Below, piece by piece: positions 1 through 5,657 of a stretch of DNA of 6,752 bases. Origin of the DNA: Chloroflexota bacterium (lineage in GTDB: Bacteria > Chloroflexota > Anaerolineae > Caldilineales > Caldilineaceae); the NCBI GenBank assembly GCA_018969295.1, contig JAGWYN010000094.1, positions 1 through 6,752 on the forward strand, read 5' to 3'. Positions within the stretch are counted from its first letter, which is position 1. Every line of letters begins with the position of its first letter. The notes under the pieces were generated by a model. That model made no database searches. It was given only the letters and a program-made list of their open reading frames with translations, and was not told the origin of the DNA. The translations under genes were made by a program, and so were the position numbers.

Positions 1-300
1 CTGTTGGCGCAGATCGCCGAGAATCCCCGTCTGAATGTGCTCTTCGACGATCTGCTCGATGTGGACGGCTCCGAAATTTACCTCAAGCCGATCACCGACT
101 ACGTGACGATCGACCAGCCTGTCAATTTTTATACCCTGGTCGAGGCGGCGCGTCGGCACGACGAGGTTGCGATTGGGTATCGGCTGATGCGTGACAGCGC
201 CGATGCAGAGCGGATGTACGGCGTCAAACTCAATCCCAACAAAGCTGCAAAGATTCAATTTGAAGCAGAGGATCGGCTGGTGGTGCTGGCCGAAGATTGA
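1..300 (+). CDS. CASTOR/POLLUX-type putative ion channel, C-terminal fragment
   Basis: This is an open frame from the first base to a TGA at 298-300, about 99 codons, truncated at its 5' end by the window edge. The TTG at base 4 is an internal codon, not a start. The visible part carries the run GSEIYLKP (about residues 24-31), then VNFYTLVEAARR and EVAIGYRL, and ends in an acidic ...DRLVVLAED. I recognise this as the conserved C-terminal region of CASTOR/POLLUX/SYM8-related channels, which in bacteria are membrane proteins with RCK-like cytosolic domains thought to gate cation flux. The ion-conducting part lies outside the window, so the function rests on family resemblance only. It is followed by a 177-base gap and is probably not in an operon with thrC, which has its own promoter-like sequence. 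Confidence 0.72.
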   Translation: MLAQIAENPRLNVLFDDLLDVDGSEIYLKPITDYVTIDQPVNFYTLVEAARRHDEVAIGYRLMRDSADAERMYGVKLNPNKAAKIQFEAEDRLVVLAED

Positions 301-323
301 AATCGGTGCGCCCCGCCACAAGC

Positions 324-375
324 GGAGGCCAGAGACCATGCAGCTGGCTTCCCATGACCTCCCATGTGCTTTTTT
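324..375 (+). terminator. Possible terminator hairpin after the channel gene
   Basis: Bases 324-332 (GGAGGCCAG) can pair with 344-352 (CTGGCTTCC) in a 9-bp stem with one G-U pair and an 11-base loop, starting 24 bases after the stop codon. A run of six Ts lies at 370-375, but 17 bases beyond the stem, so this is not a classical intrinsic terminator. It could be a weak or Rho-assisted stop, or chance pairing. Confidence 0.3.
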
Positions 376-434
376 GAGTATACCTTCTCACTTAAGCGCA
401 TGGTCTCGAACGATGCTTGCTTTTTAACCCGGGG

Positions 435-440
435 TATAAT
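435..440 (+). promoter_or_regulatory. Candidate -10 box of the thrC promoter
   Basis: A perfect TATAAT sits in the context GGGGTATAAT, 37 bases before the proposed thrC start codon. This would place transcription start near 446-448 and give a leader of roughly 30 bases. No good -35 hexamer lies 16-18 bases upstream (GATGCT or ATGCTT), so the call rests on the -10 box and its position. Confidence 0.5.
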
Positions 441-465
441 AGGTGGGTGAAAAGTTGGTTCGAAG

Positions 466-471
466 AGGAGG
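466..471 (+). promoter_or_regulatory. Ribosome-binding site that supports the thrC start
   Basis: AGGAGG, inside GAGGAGGG, lies six bases before the ATG at 478, which is near-ideal spacing. The alternative in-frame ATG at 508 has only a weaker GGGGAG seven bases upstream, so 478 is preferred. The 508 start would give MFVTGLRC..., which keeps the whole zinc ribbon, so it cannot be excluded. Confidence 0.6.
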
Positions 472-477
472 GAGCAG

Positions 478-1776
478 ATGTCGGGGAAGCAGTTGGGGAG
501 AGAGGAAATGTTTGTCACGGGGCTGCGCTGTCTGCGCTGCGGTGTGCGCTATGCGTCGGGGGCTGTGGAATATGTCTGTGCGTGTCGGTCCAACCAGGGC
601 AGCGACCTGGGCACGTTGGATGTCGAGTACGACTATGCGGCGGTCTCCCGTGCGGTGACGCCGGAGCAGCTGCGTGCGGAGGCTGACCGGTCGATCGGGC
701 GTTTCTGGCCGCTGCTGCCGATCGGGGGGCGGGAGCAGTTGCCGCCGCTTCCGGTGGGGGGGACGCCGTTGTTGGGGGTGCCGCGGCTGCGTGCGAGCAC
801 AGGGTTGACGCAGCTTTGGGTCAAAGACGATGGGCGCAACCCCAGTGCTTCGTTCAAGGACAGGGCCTCGGCGATTGCGGTGGCGCGTGCCCGGCGGGAG
901 GGGCGGGCAGTGGTTGCGACGGCCAGCACGGGCAATGCGGCCGCAGCGTTGGCTGGGCAGGCTGCGGCCGCGGGGCAGAAGAGCGTGATTTTTGTGCCCA
1001 AGAGTGCTCCGCCGGCCAAAATTGCCCAGCTGCTGGTCTACGGCAGCACGGTGCTGGCGGTGGAGGGCAGCTACGATGATGCCTTTGACCTGTGTACAGT
1101 GGCCTGCCATACGTTTGGCTGGTACAACCGCAGCACCGGGTACAACCCCTACATGACCGAAGGCAAGAAGACCGTATCTTACGAGATTGCGCTGCAGCTG
1201 GCCGAGCAGCGGGGAGCTGCGGCCCCCATGCAGGCGCCGGATGCCGTCTTTGTCTCGGTGGGAGACGGCTGCATCATTGGGGGGGTGCACAAGGGCTTCA
1301 AGGACCTGGTGGCGTTGGGGTGGATCGAGCGGATGCCGCGCATGTACGGCGTGCAATCGACGCTCAGCCCGGCGCTGCACAACGCCTGGCGCAGCGGGGC
1401 GGAGATTCCGGTGCCGGTGCGTGCGACGACGCGTGCCGACAGCATCAGTGTGGACGCCCCGCGTGACCCGGTCAAAGCGCTGGCGGCGGTGCGGGAGAGT
1501 GGGGGGGCGTATGTGTTGGTCGAGGATGCTGCCATCTTGCAGGCGATTTTGCCGCTGGCGCGGCTGGGGGGGGTTTTTGCCGAGCCAGCAGGGGCCACAG
1601 CCTACGCTGGGCTGCTGCAGGCCTGGTGTGACGGGCTGGTGCAGCCGGAGGAGACCCTTGTGGTGATCAACACAGGCAGCGGGCTCAAGGATGTGCGTGC
1701 GGCGATGGAGGTGACTGGGGAGGTGCGGGTGATCGAGCCTTCTTTGGCTGCGGTGCGGGACGCGTTGGGGCTTTGA
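478..1776 (+). CDS. thrC: Threonine synthase (PLP-dependent), zinc-ribbon type
   Basis: A 432-residue protein predicted to convert O-phosphohomoserine to threonine and phosphate (EC 4.2.3.1), the last step of threonine synthesis, in the cytoplasm. The N-terminus has a small zinc-ribbon-like module with Cys18, Cys21, Cys34 and Cys36 (CxxC-x12-CxC), often seen at the front of this enzyme group. The PLP fold follows: NPSASFKDR at 121-129 with Lys127 as the likely Schiff-base lysine, the ASTGNAAAALA substrate/cofactor loop at 149-159, VGDGCIIGG at 261-269, FAEPAGA at 367-373 and the terminal NTGSGLKD at 398-405. Length is normal for the family. The coding strand is very G-rich, with several runs of seven or eight Gs, mostly glycine GGG pairs. 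It stands alone between a probable terminator and a convergent operon. The main alternative is a threonine-synthase-like paralogue with another beta-replacement/elimination substrate. Confidence 0.85.
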   Translation: MSGKQLGREEMFVTGLRCLRCGVRYASGAVEYVCACRSNQGSDLGTLDVEYDYAAVSRAVTPEQLRAEADRSIGRFWPLLPIGGREQLPPLPVGGTPLLGVPRLRASTGLTQLWVKDDGRNPSASFKDRASAIAVARARREGRAVVATASTGNAAAALAGQAAAAGQKSVIFVPKSAPPAKIAQLLVYGSTVLAVEGSYDDAFDLCTVACHTFGWYNRSTGYNPYMTEGKKTVSYEIALQLAEQRGAAAPMQAPDAVFVSVGDGCIIGGVHKGFKDLVALGWIERMPRMYGVQSTLSPALHNAWRSGAEIPVPVRATTRADSISVDAPRDPVKALAAVRESGGAYVLVEDAAILQAILPLARLGGVFAEPAGATAYAGLLQAWCDGLVQPEETLVVINTGSGLKDVRAAMEVTGEVRVIEPSLAAVRDALGL

Positions 1777-1792
1777 GGGGGGGGCTATAGAG

Positions 1793-1832
1793 CAGGAATG
1801 TACCTCGAAAGCGCTTTCGAGGTACATTCCTG
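1793..1832. repeat. Perfect 40-bp palindrome between convergent genes
   Basis: Bases 1793-1812 are the exact reverse complement of 1813-1832, with no loop and no mismatch; the symmetry breaks just outside (G1792/G1833). It lies 16 bases after the thrC stop and 94 bases from the ugpB stop, so it sits between convergent transcription units. As RNA it would form a very stable hairpin from either strand, but neither side has a T tract. The centre, GAAAGCGCTTTC at 1807-1818, looks like a LacI-family operator core and recurs with one change at 5326-5337. It may be a bidirectional terminator or mRNA-end stabiliser, a repressor site, or a mobile-repeat remnant; the palindrome itself is certain, its role is not. 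Confidence 0.85.
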
Positions 1833-1926
1833 GCCAGCGTGCGGGGGCCTTGTTGTCTTTCCCAGAAGGTTTTTTACAGCTGCGGCCGCCAACGAAACGC
1901 TTTGACGACACGGGTACAATTCGGGT

Positions 1927-3264
1927 TTAGCCCTCGATGGCGCGCAGCGCTTCGAGCACCGGCTGTGCTTCGCTCTCAAGAATCGCATTGACATCGGCAA
2001 ACGCGACAGCGACATCGTCTGACTGGACGGTGATCCGTTCCAGGGCGCTGCCGATAATCTGGTCGCCGTTGGGCACGAAGACGCGGGCTGCATCTTGAGG
2101 GCGGGTCAACGCCAACTGTTCGGTGGCTGTTTTGAATTGTGGGAACTCGACAAAGTAGCTTTGCATCGCCTCGCTTTGCAGAGCGCTCTTGCGCACCGGC
2201 ATATAGCCGGTGTTTTGGGCCCAGTAGGTGGTATTTTCTGGATTGGAAACAAAGGCGATGTAGGACATGGCTGCTTCCTGTTTTTCTGCAGGTGTCGAAG
2301 CCAGGATGGCCAGCCCTGCGCCTCCTGTGCAGCATCCGAACTGGTATTTTTTGGGCAGGAAGGCGGTGCCGAATTCAAAGGTGGCGTTCGCTTTGATTCC
2401 TCCCATAGAACCTGTCGACATCATCGATGCAGCCGTCAGTCCGTTGATAAAATCGCTGCTGATGTCTTTGCTGGGCACTGCCCAGCCGTAGTTGTGTACT
2501 GTGTCTTTGTAAAACTGGCCTGCCTCGAGCGTGGCTTCGTCGGTCATACGCATTGTGAAGTCAGGGTCGCTGTAGGAACCGTTGAACTGCCAGGCCACTC
2601 CTTGGAAAAGCCAGGCGATGTAGCTGGCACCGTCTGGGTGGGCAAAGGCGGAGACTTTCAACTCGTCTCCTTCTTTTTGAAGCAGGGTTGGCGCCCATTC
2701 CACAAATTCGTCCCAGGTCTCCGGGCCCCTGTCTGGCAATCCGGCCGCAGCCCATTTTTCCTTGTTGTAGTAGAAAAGCGGTGTGCTGCGTGCAAAAGGC
2801 ATCCAGTAGTGTTTGCCCTGGCGCACCCCCTCGTTGATCAACGAATCCTGGTAGTCGGCCAGATCGATGTTCTGGGCACTGAGCAGGTCATCCAGCGGCA
2901 GCAGGTTTTGTGAAAGATAGAATTTGAACCACCATACGTCGCTCAACAGAGAGACATCTGGGGCGGTGCGCGCCTGCAGGGCTGCGGTCACTTTTTGTGC
3001 AGTTTCTTCGTAATTGCCCTGGAACTGGTAGTCGACGACGACGTTGCTCTGGCTTTCGTTGAAACGTTTGACCAGTTCGGTTTCTGCTTCCCCGTTTTTG
3101 CCGCTGAAGCTGCTCCAGACAGTCAGTTTCAGTGGTTCTGCAGCAGGTGCTGCATCTTGCTGTGCTGCCGGAAGTGTGGCTGGCACGCAGGCAGCCAATG
3201 CCAGTGCGCTGACCCCTGCGCCTGCACTCCAGAGAAATTGACGACGAGAAATTTGATTGGACAT
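1927..3264 (-). CDS. ugpB: ABC transporter substrate-binding lipoprotein, UgpB-like
   Basis: A 445-residue extracytoplasmic binding protein of the glycerol-3-phosphate/sugar class (SBP family 1). The N-terminus has a twin-arginine motif SRRQFL (Arg7, Arg8), a hydrophobic stretch and a lipobox LALAAC with Cys26, so it is probably Tat-exported and lipid-anchored. A low-complexity Ala/Pro linker runs to about residue 44. UgpB-like landmarks follow: LTVWSSFSG (47-55), GNYEET (83-88), PFARSTPLFYYNKEKW (156-171), MMSTGSMGGI (281-290), GGAGLAI (314-320) and TGYMPVRKSA (352-361). The likely ligand is glycerol-3-phosphate, a glycerophosphodiester or a related sugar. Near the C-terminus, where E. coli UgpB has PQIR, this protein has DQII (401-404), so the phosphate-contacting arginine seems absent and the ligand may differ. 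The start is supported by AGAAGGAG nine bases upstream. It is last in its operon, 65 bases after the permease gene. Confidence 0.82.
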   Translation of the reverse strand: MSNQISRRQFLWSAGAGVSALALAACVPATLPAAQQDAAPAAEPLKLTVWSSFSGKNGEAETELVKRFNESQSNVVVDYQFQGNYEETAQKVTAALQARTAPDVSLLSDVWWFKFYLSQNLLPLDDLLSAQNIDLADYQDSLINEGVRQGKHYWMPFARSTPLFYYNKEKWAAAGLPDRGPETWDEFVEWAPTLLQKEGDELKVSAFAHPDGASYIAWLFQGVAWQFNGSYSDPDFTMRMTDEATLEAGQFYKDTVHNYGWAVPSKDISSDFINGLTAASMMSTGSMGGIKANATFEFGTAFLPKKYQFGCCTGGAGLAILASTPAEKQEAAMSYIAFVSNPENTTYWAQNTGYMPVRKSALQSEAMQSYFVEFPQFKTATEQLALTRPQDAARVFVPNGDQIIGSALERITVQSDDVAVAFADVNAILESEAQPVLEALRAIEG

Positions 3265-3329
3265 AGTGGTTGACTCCTTCTAAAATCACAACAGATAGAA
3301 CAGATATAAGCGAGATCTGCGGAATTGCT

Positions 3330-4217
3330 CTACCCTTTCACCGCGCCAGCCGCGATCCCGTCGACGACATAGCGTTGTGCGTAGAGAAAAACCAACACAA
3401 CGGGCACAACCACAAAGAGTGTTCCCGCCATGACAACCCCCCAGTTGATTGTGCCTTCCTCGACCATGAGCCAGAAGATGCCGATGGGCAGCACACGCAT
3501 CTCGCGTGTGTTGGTCACCAACAGCGGCCAGAGGAAGTCGTTCCACTTTGCCACAATGCTCAGCAAGGCCATGGTGACGATCGCCGGTCTGGCCAGCGGC
3601 AACACGATCGACCAGAGTGTACGGAGGTGGCTGGCGCCGTCCACTTTGGCTGCATCCATGACCTCGTGGGGCAGCGTTCTGAAATACTGGCGCAGCAGAA
3701 AGGTGCCGTAGGCGACTGCTGCTCCCGGCACGACAATTCCTTGATAGGTATTGATCCAGCCCAGTTGGGCGATGGTCAGATAGTTGGGGAGGATTGTGAC
3801 CTGGTTTGGCACCATCAACGCAGCCAACAAAATCAGGAACAGGAGCTCTTTCTGGGGGAAACGCAGAAAGGCGAAGGCAAAGGCTGAGGTCACTGCAAAG
3901 AAGACCTCAAAGCCACTTCCAAACAGTGTGGTGATCAGCGTATTGACGTAATAGCGACCAAAGGGGGCTGCCTGCCAGGCATCGACAAAATTCGTCAGGG
4001 TTGGCTGTTTGGGCAGCCATGTGGGGGGGACTTGATAGATCTCTTGGGAAACTTTGAAGGCGCCGATGACCATCCAGTAGACAGGCAGTCCAATCACGGC
4101 CACGCAGAGGAGCATTCCAAGGTAGCCTGTGAAGCGACGCGCCAGCGAGTATTTCTGACCTGCCCACTCGTCTGCAAATCGATCGGAGGCGGTCGGCGTT
4201 TTGACATCACGATTCAT
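3330..4217 (-). CDS. ugpE: ABC transporter permease, UgpE/MalG-like
   Basis: A 295-residue inner-membrane permease of the carbohydrate uptake (CUT1) class. A short basic cytoplasmic N-terminus precedes about six membrane segments, roughly 31-53, 92-118, 124-146, 155-175, 209-232 and 260-281. The cytoplasmic EAA loop that docks onto the ATPase is at about 186-206 (VMDAAKVDGASHL...VLP), with Asp-Ala-Ala in place of the commoner Glu-Ala-Ala. The ending QRYVVDGIAAGAVKG is characteristic of MalG/UgpE proteins. It begins only 12 bases after the upstream permease stop, with GAGGG five bases before the ATG, so the two permeases are probably translationally coupled and form a heterodimeric channel. 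The assignment to UgpE rather than another CUT1 permease comes mainly from the neighbouring UgpB-like protein. Confidence 0.83.
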   Translation of the reverse strand: MNRDVKTPTASDRFADEWAGQKYSLARRFTGYLGMLLCVAVIGLPVYWMVIGAFKVSQEIYQVPPTWLPKQPTLTNFVDAWQAAPFGRYYVNTLITTLFGSGFEVFFAVTSAFAFAFLRFPQKELLFLILLAALMVPNQVTILPNYLTIAQLGWINTYQGIVVPGAAVAYGTFLLRQYFRTLPHEVMDAAKVDGASHLRTLWSIVLPLARPAIVTMALLSIVAKWNDFLWPLLVTNTREMRVLPIGIFWLMVEEGTINWGVVMAGTLFVVVPVVLVFLYAQRYVVDGIAAGAVKG

Positions 4218-4229
4218 GCTGACCCTCGA

Positions 4230-5120
4230 TCAGGCGTAATGAACATTTTTTTCGCTGTAGCGGAATTGGACGACAGTGAACACGAGCATGATTCCAAAGA
4301 GCAGTACAGAAGCAACTCCAGCCCGTCCTGCGTTGAAGGCAACGAATCCTTCTTGATAGAGGGCATAGATCAGCGTTGTGGTCGAGCGGATCGGACCACC
4401 CTCCGTCATGACCTTGACAATGTCAAAAGACTGAAAGCCGGCCAGGATACTTGTCAACACCAAAAAAAAGAGTACAGGTGAAAGTCCGGGCAGGGTGACA
4501 GCCCGAAAGCGTGCTATGCTCCCTGCACCGTCGACCCCTGCGGCTTCGTACAGTTCTTTGGGGATTGCCTGCAGCCCTGCCAACAGAATGACGACCGCGT
4601 AGCCGAGATTTTTCCAGACATGCACGATGATGACTGCGAGCATTGCCCAGTTTGGATCCAGCAGCCAGTTGGGGGAGCGCATTCCTACCAGACGAATGAG
4701 GACATCCAACAGCCCATAGCGGGGGTCGAAGATATAAATCCAGACAATTCCAATTGCGGCTCCACTCAGCATGACCGGGCTGAAGATCACGCTGCGCGCA
4801 CTGTTGCGCCAACGCAATTTTTGGTTGAGCAGCAAAGCGACACCCAGTCCAAGCACACAGAGGGCGACTACCGAACCCAGCGTAAAAAACAGCGTGTTGA
4901 ACAAAATGGCCCCAAAATCGGGCGAGGTGAAAAGGTAGGTATAGTTGCTCCAGCCGACCCAGATCTTGACTGGTGAGAGCAAGTCCCAGCGCACAAAACT
5001 CAGATAGCTGTTGTAAATCAGCGGCCAATAGGTGAAGACTCCCAGAAGAAAGAGATTTGGGCTGACAAGCAACGCAAAGAGTCCCCACTCGCGTTTTTCT
5101 GCAGCCGAAAAACGTCGCAT
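4230..5120 (-). CDS. ugpA: ABC transporter permease, UgpA/MalF-like
   Basis: A 296-residue inner-membrane permease and the first gene of the operon. About six membrane segments are visible, roughly 13-38, 70-98, 110-132, 158-182, 214-234 and 268-286. The EAA loop is canonical at 189-209 (ELYEAAGVDGAGS...VTLP). MTEGGPIRSTTTLIY (238-252) and the ending QFRYSEKNVHYA match the UgpA branch of the CUT1 permeases. I chose the ATG at 5120 because GAGAGGG lies seven bases upstream and the product has the usual length. The same frame is open to 5237, but the extra 39 residues do not look like this family. With the UgpE-like protein it would form the channel through which the UgpB-like protein delivers its ligand. 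No ATP-binding subunit is encoded next to it. Confidence 0.83.
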   Translation of the reverse strand: MRRFSAAEKREWGLFALLVSPNLFLLGVFTYWPLIYNSYLSFVRWDLLSPVKIWVGWSNYTYLFTSPDFGAILFNTLFFTLGSVVALCVLGLGVALLLNQKLRWRNSARSVIFSPVMLSGAAIGIVWIYIFDPRYGLLDVLIRLVGMRSPNWLLDPNWAMLAVIIVHVWKNLGYAVVILLAGLQAIPKELYEAAGVDGAGSIARFRAVTLPGLSPVLFFLVLTSILAGFQSFDIVKVMTEGGPIRSTTTLIYALYQEGFVAFNAGRAGVASVLLFGIMLVFTVVQFRYSEKNVHYA

Positions 5121-5127
5121 GAAATTT

Positions 5128-5134
5128 CCCTCTC
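5128..5134 (-). promoter_or_regulatory. Ribosome-binding site setting the ugpA start
   Basis: On the minus strand GAGAGGG lies seven bases before the ATG at 5120. No comparable purine-rich site precedes the longer in-frame start at 5237, so the shorter 296-residue product is preferred. Confidence 0.6.
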
Positions 5135-5322
5135 TTTCCCAAAAATAACATTGGCTCTTTCCTGCTGACTGGACAAGGCTCCCACCATTTTTTGAAGTCA
5201 GCAAGAAACAAACTTTCGTCAATATAAGAGAACGCAATTAACAGAAGAAGGCTTTTTGATTAACGGGAGGTAATGAGGTTGTAAAGGGGCAGCATCTTCT
5301 GAAAAACCGTGTCTGCTGGCGA

Positions 5323-5340
5323 CCAGAAAGCGCTCTCTGG
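5323..5340. promoter_or_regulatory. LacI-family-like operator upstream of the ugp operon
   Basis: CCAGAAAGCGCTCTCTGG is an 18-bp palindrome with one mismatched pair between its 9-base halves. Its core GAAAGCGCTCTC differs at one base from the perfect GAAAGCGCTTTC at the centre of the 40-bp palindrome at 1793-1832. LacI-family regulators typically bind even-length palindromes with a central CG and GAAA/TTTC-like arms, and they commonly control sugar ABC transporters. The site lies about 200 bases before the ugpA start, so it could be an operator if the promoter is equally far upstream. No LacI-type gene is in the window. Confidence 0.4.
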
Positions 5341-5400
5341 ATTGCGGGGGATCGGGCTGAAGCTGCACTCTCTGGGCCACGGAGAGGGTGTGGGCCGCCG

Positions 5401-5433
5401 AGAAACCGAGTTTTTCCAAGAGACTCGGTTTTT
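5401..5433. repeat. Dispersed hairpin repeat, copy 1
   Basis: A 15-bp imperfect stem joins 5401-5415 to 5419-5433 with a three-base loop (CCA); all positions pair if three or four G-T wobbles are allowed, and AAACCGAGT/ACTCGGTTT (5403-5411 and 5423-5431) is exact. Over 27 bases (5408-5434) it matches 6536-6562 at 23 positions. It ends in five Ts on the plus strand but follows no plus-strand gene here, so a terminator role is unlikely. It looks like a small interspersed palindromic element of the REP type, upstream of the K+ channel gene. Confidence 0.7.
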
Positions 5434-5464
5434 GCTCTGGCAGAGCGTCTTGCTGAATGACAGT

Positions 5465-5493
5465 TTGTCAAAATCGTACAAATCAGTCAGAAT
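5465..5493 (+). promoter_or_regulatory. Candidate sigma-70-type promoter for the K+ channel
   Basis: TTGTCA (5465-5470, five of six to consensus) and CAGAAT (5488-5493, four of six) are separated by exactly 17 bases. Transcription would begin near 5500, giving a leader of about 160 bases that contains the short ORF at 5532-5639. It is the best-spaced pair seen in the region, but the -10 is weak. Confidence 0.33.
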
Positions 5494-5531
5494 GCTGCTG
5501 GCGCTGTAGGTGTCCTGTTTCCCGTTTTTAC

Positions 5532-5639
5532 ATGCAGGGCGAACTGCTGCAGATTGACAAGGAGCTACGCGGCGTCGCTCTGCCCCAGATGACGCTGGCG
5601 GAGACCGACGCCGCCCGGCGCACAAACACAGCCGTCTGA
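5532..5639 (+). CDS. Short 35-codon ORF before the K+ channel, possible leader peptide or gene remnant
   Basis: ATG to TGA, 35 residues, beginning MQGELLQIDKELRGVALPQM. I do not recognise it. The third codon positions are strongly G/C, like the real genes nearby, whereas the same frame upstream of about 5530 is not coding-like. No ribosome-binding site precedes the ATG (the upstream bases are T-rich). The frame is the same as that of the channel gene, and its TGA is only 18 bases before the channel's GTG. It could be the surviving 3' end of a decayed gene, a translated leader ORF coupling to the channel, or chance. Confidence 0.3.
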   Translation: MQGELLQIDKELRGVALPQMTLAETDAARRTNTAV

Positions 5640-5657
5640 AACGACGAAAGGGTTGTT

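Larger units (their letters stand above)
5121..5657. other. Divergent intergenic region between the ugp operon and the K+ channel
   Basis: This 537-base stretch separates two divergently transcribed units and should hold both promoters. The part nearest ugpA (5121-5300) is AT-rich. A possible minus-strand -10 (TATATT, complement of 5221-5226) is about 100 bases from the ugpA start but has no convincing -35. TTAAC appears twice on the plus strand, at 5238-5242 and 5260-5264, 22 bases apart. Beyond these lie the operator-like palindrome at 5323-5340, the hairpin repeat at 5401-5433, a tight palindrome GCTCTG-G-CAGAGC at 5434-5446, a candidate plus-strand promoter at 5465-5493 and a short ORF at 5532-5639. 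No tRNA or other recognisable RNA gene was found. Confidence 0.6.

Noticed and set aside
1882..1910. GCGGCCGC palindrome and a nearby GAAACGCTTTG resembling another operator half-site
   Set aside because: The 8-bp palindrome is expected by chance in GC-rich DNA, and the second sequence has poor symmetry.
424..1911. A 495-codon open frame on the minus strand opposite thrC
   Set aside because: Its translation is an Arg/Pro/His-rich sequence with no family resemblance, the typical antisense shadow of a very GC-rich gene; thrC on the plus strand has clear PLP-enzyme motifs.
1911..1925. GGGTACAAT resembling a plus-strand -10 box
   Set aside because: It would drive transcription antisense into ugpB with no gene following; there is no -35 box and it is a single weak match.
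2095..2913. A 272-codon plus-strand frame opposite ugpB
   Set aside because: It is Cys/His/Val-rich without domain signature and lies wholly within the well-supported ugpB coding region.
3301..3319. CAGAT...ATCTG inverted repeat between ugpE and ugpB
   Set aside because: Only a 5-bp AT-rich stem with a 9-base loop; too weak to call a terminator or processing site.
3270..3887. A 205-codon plus-strand frame opposite ugpE
   Set aside because: Its His/Gln/Asp-rich translation is the complement of hydrophobic membrane-segment codons; the minus-strand permease explains the region.
5219..5625. Several minus-strand frames of 66-121 codons in the divergent region
   Set aside because: They run through the hairpin repeat and the operator-like palindrome, overlap each other in different frames and have no recognisable motifs or ribosome-binding sites.
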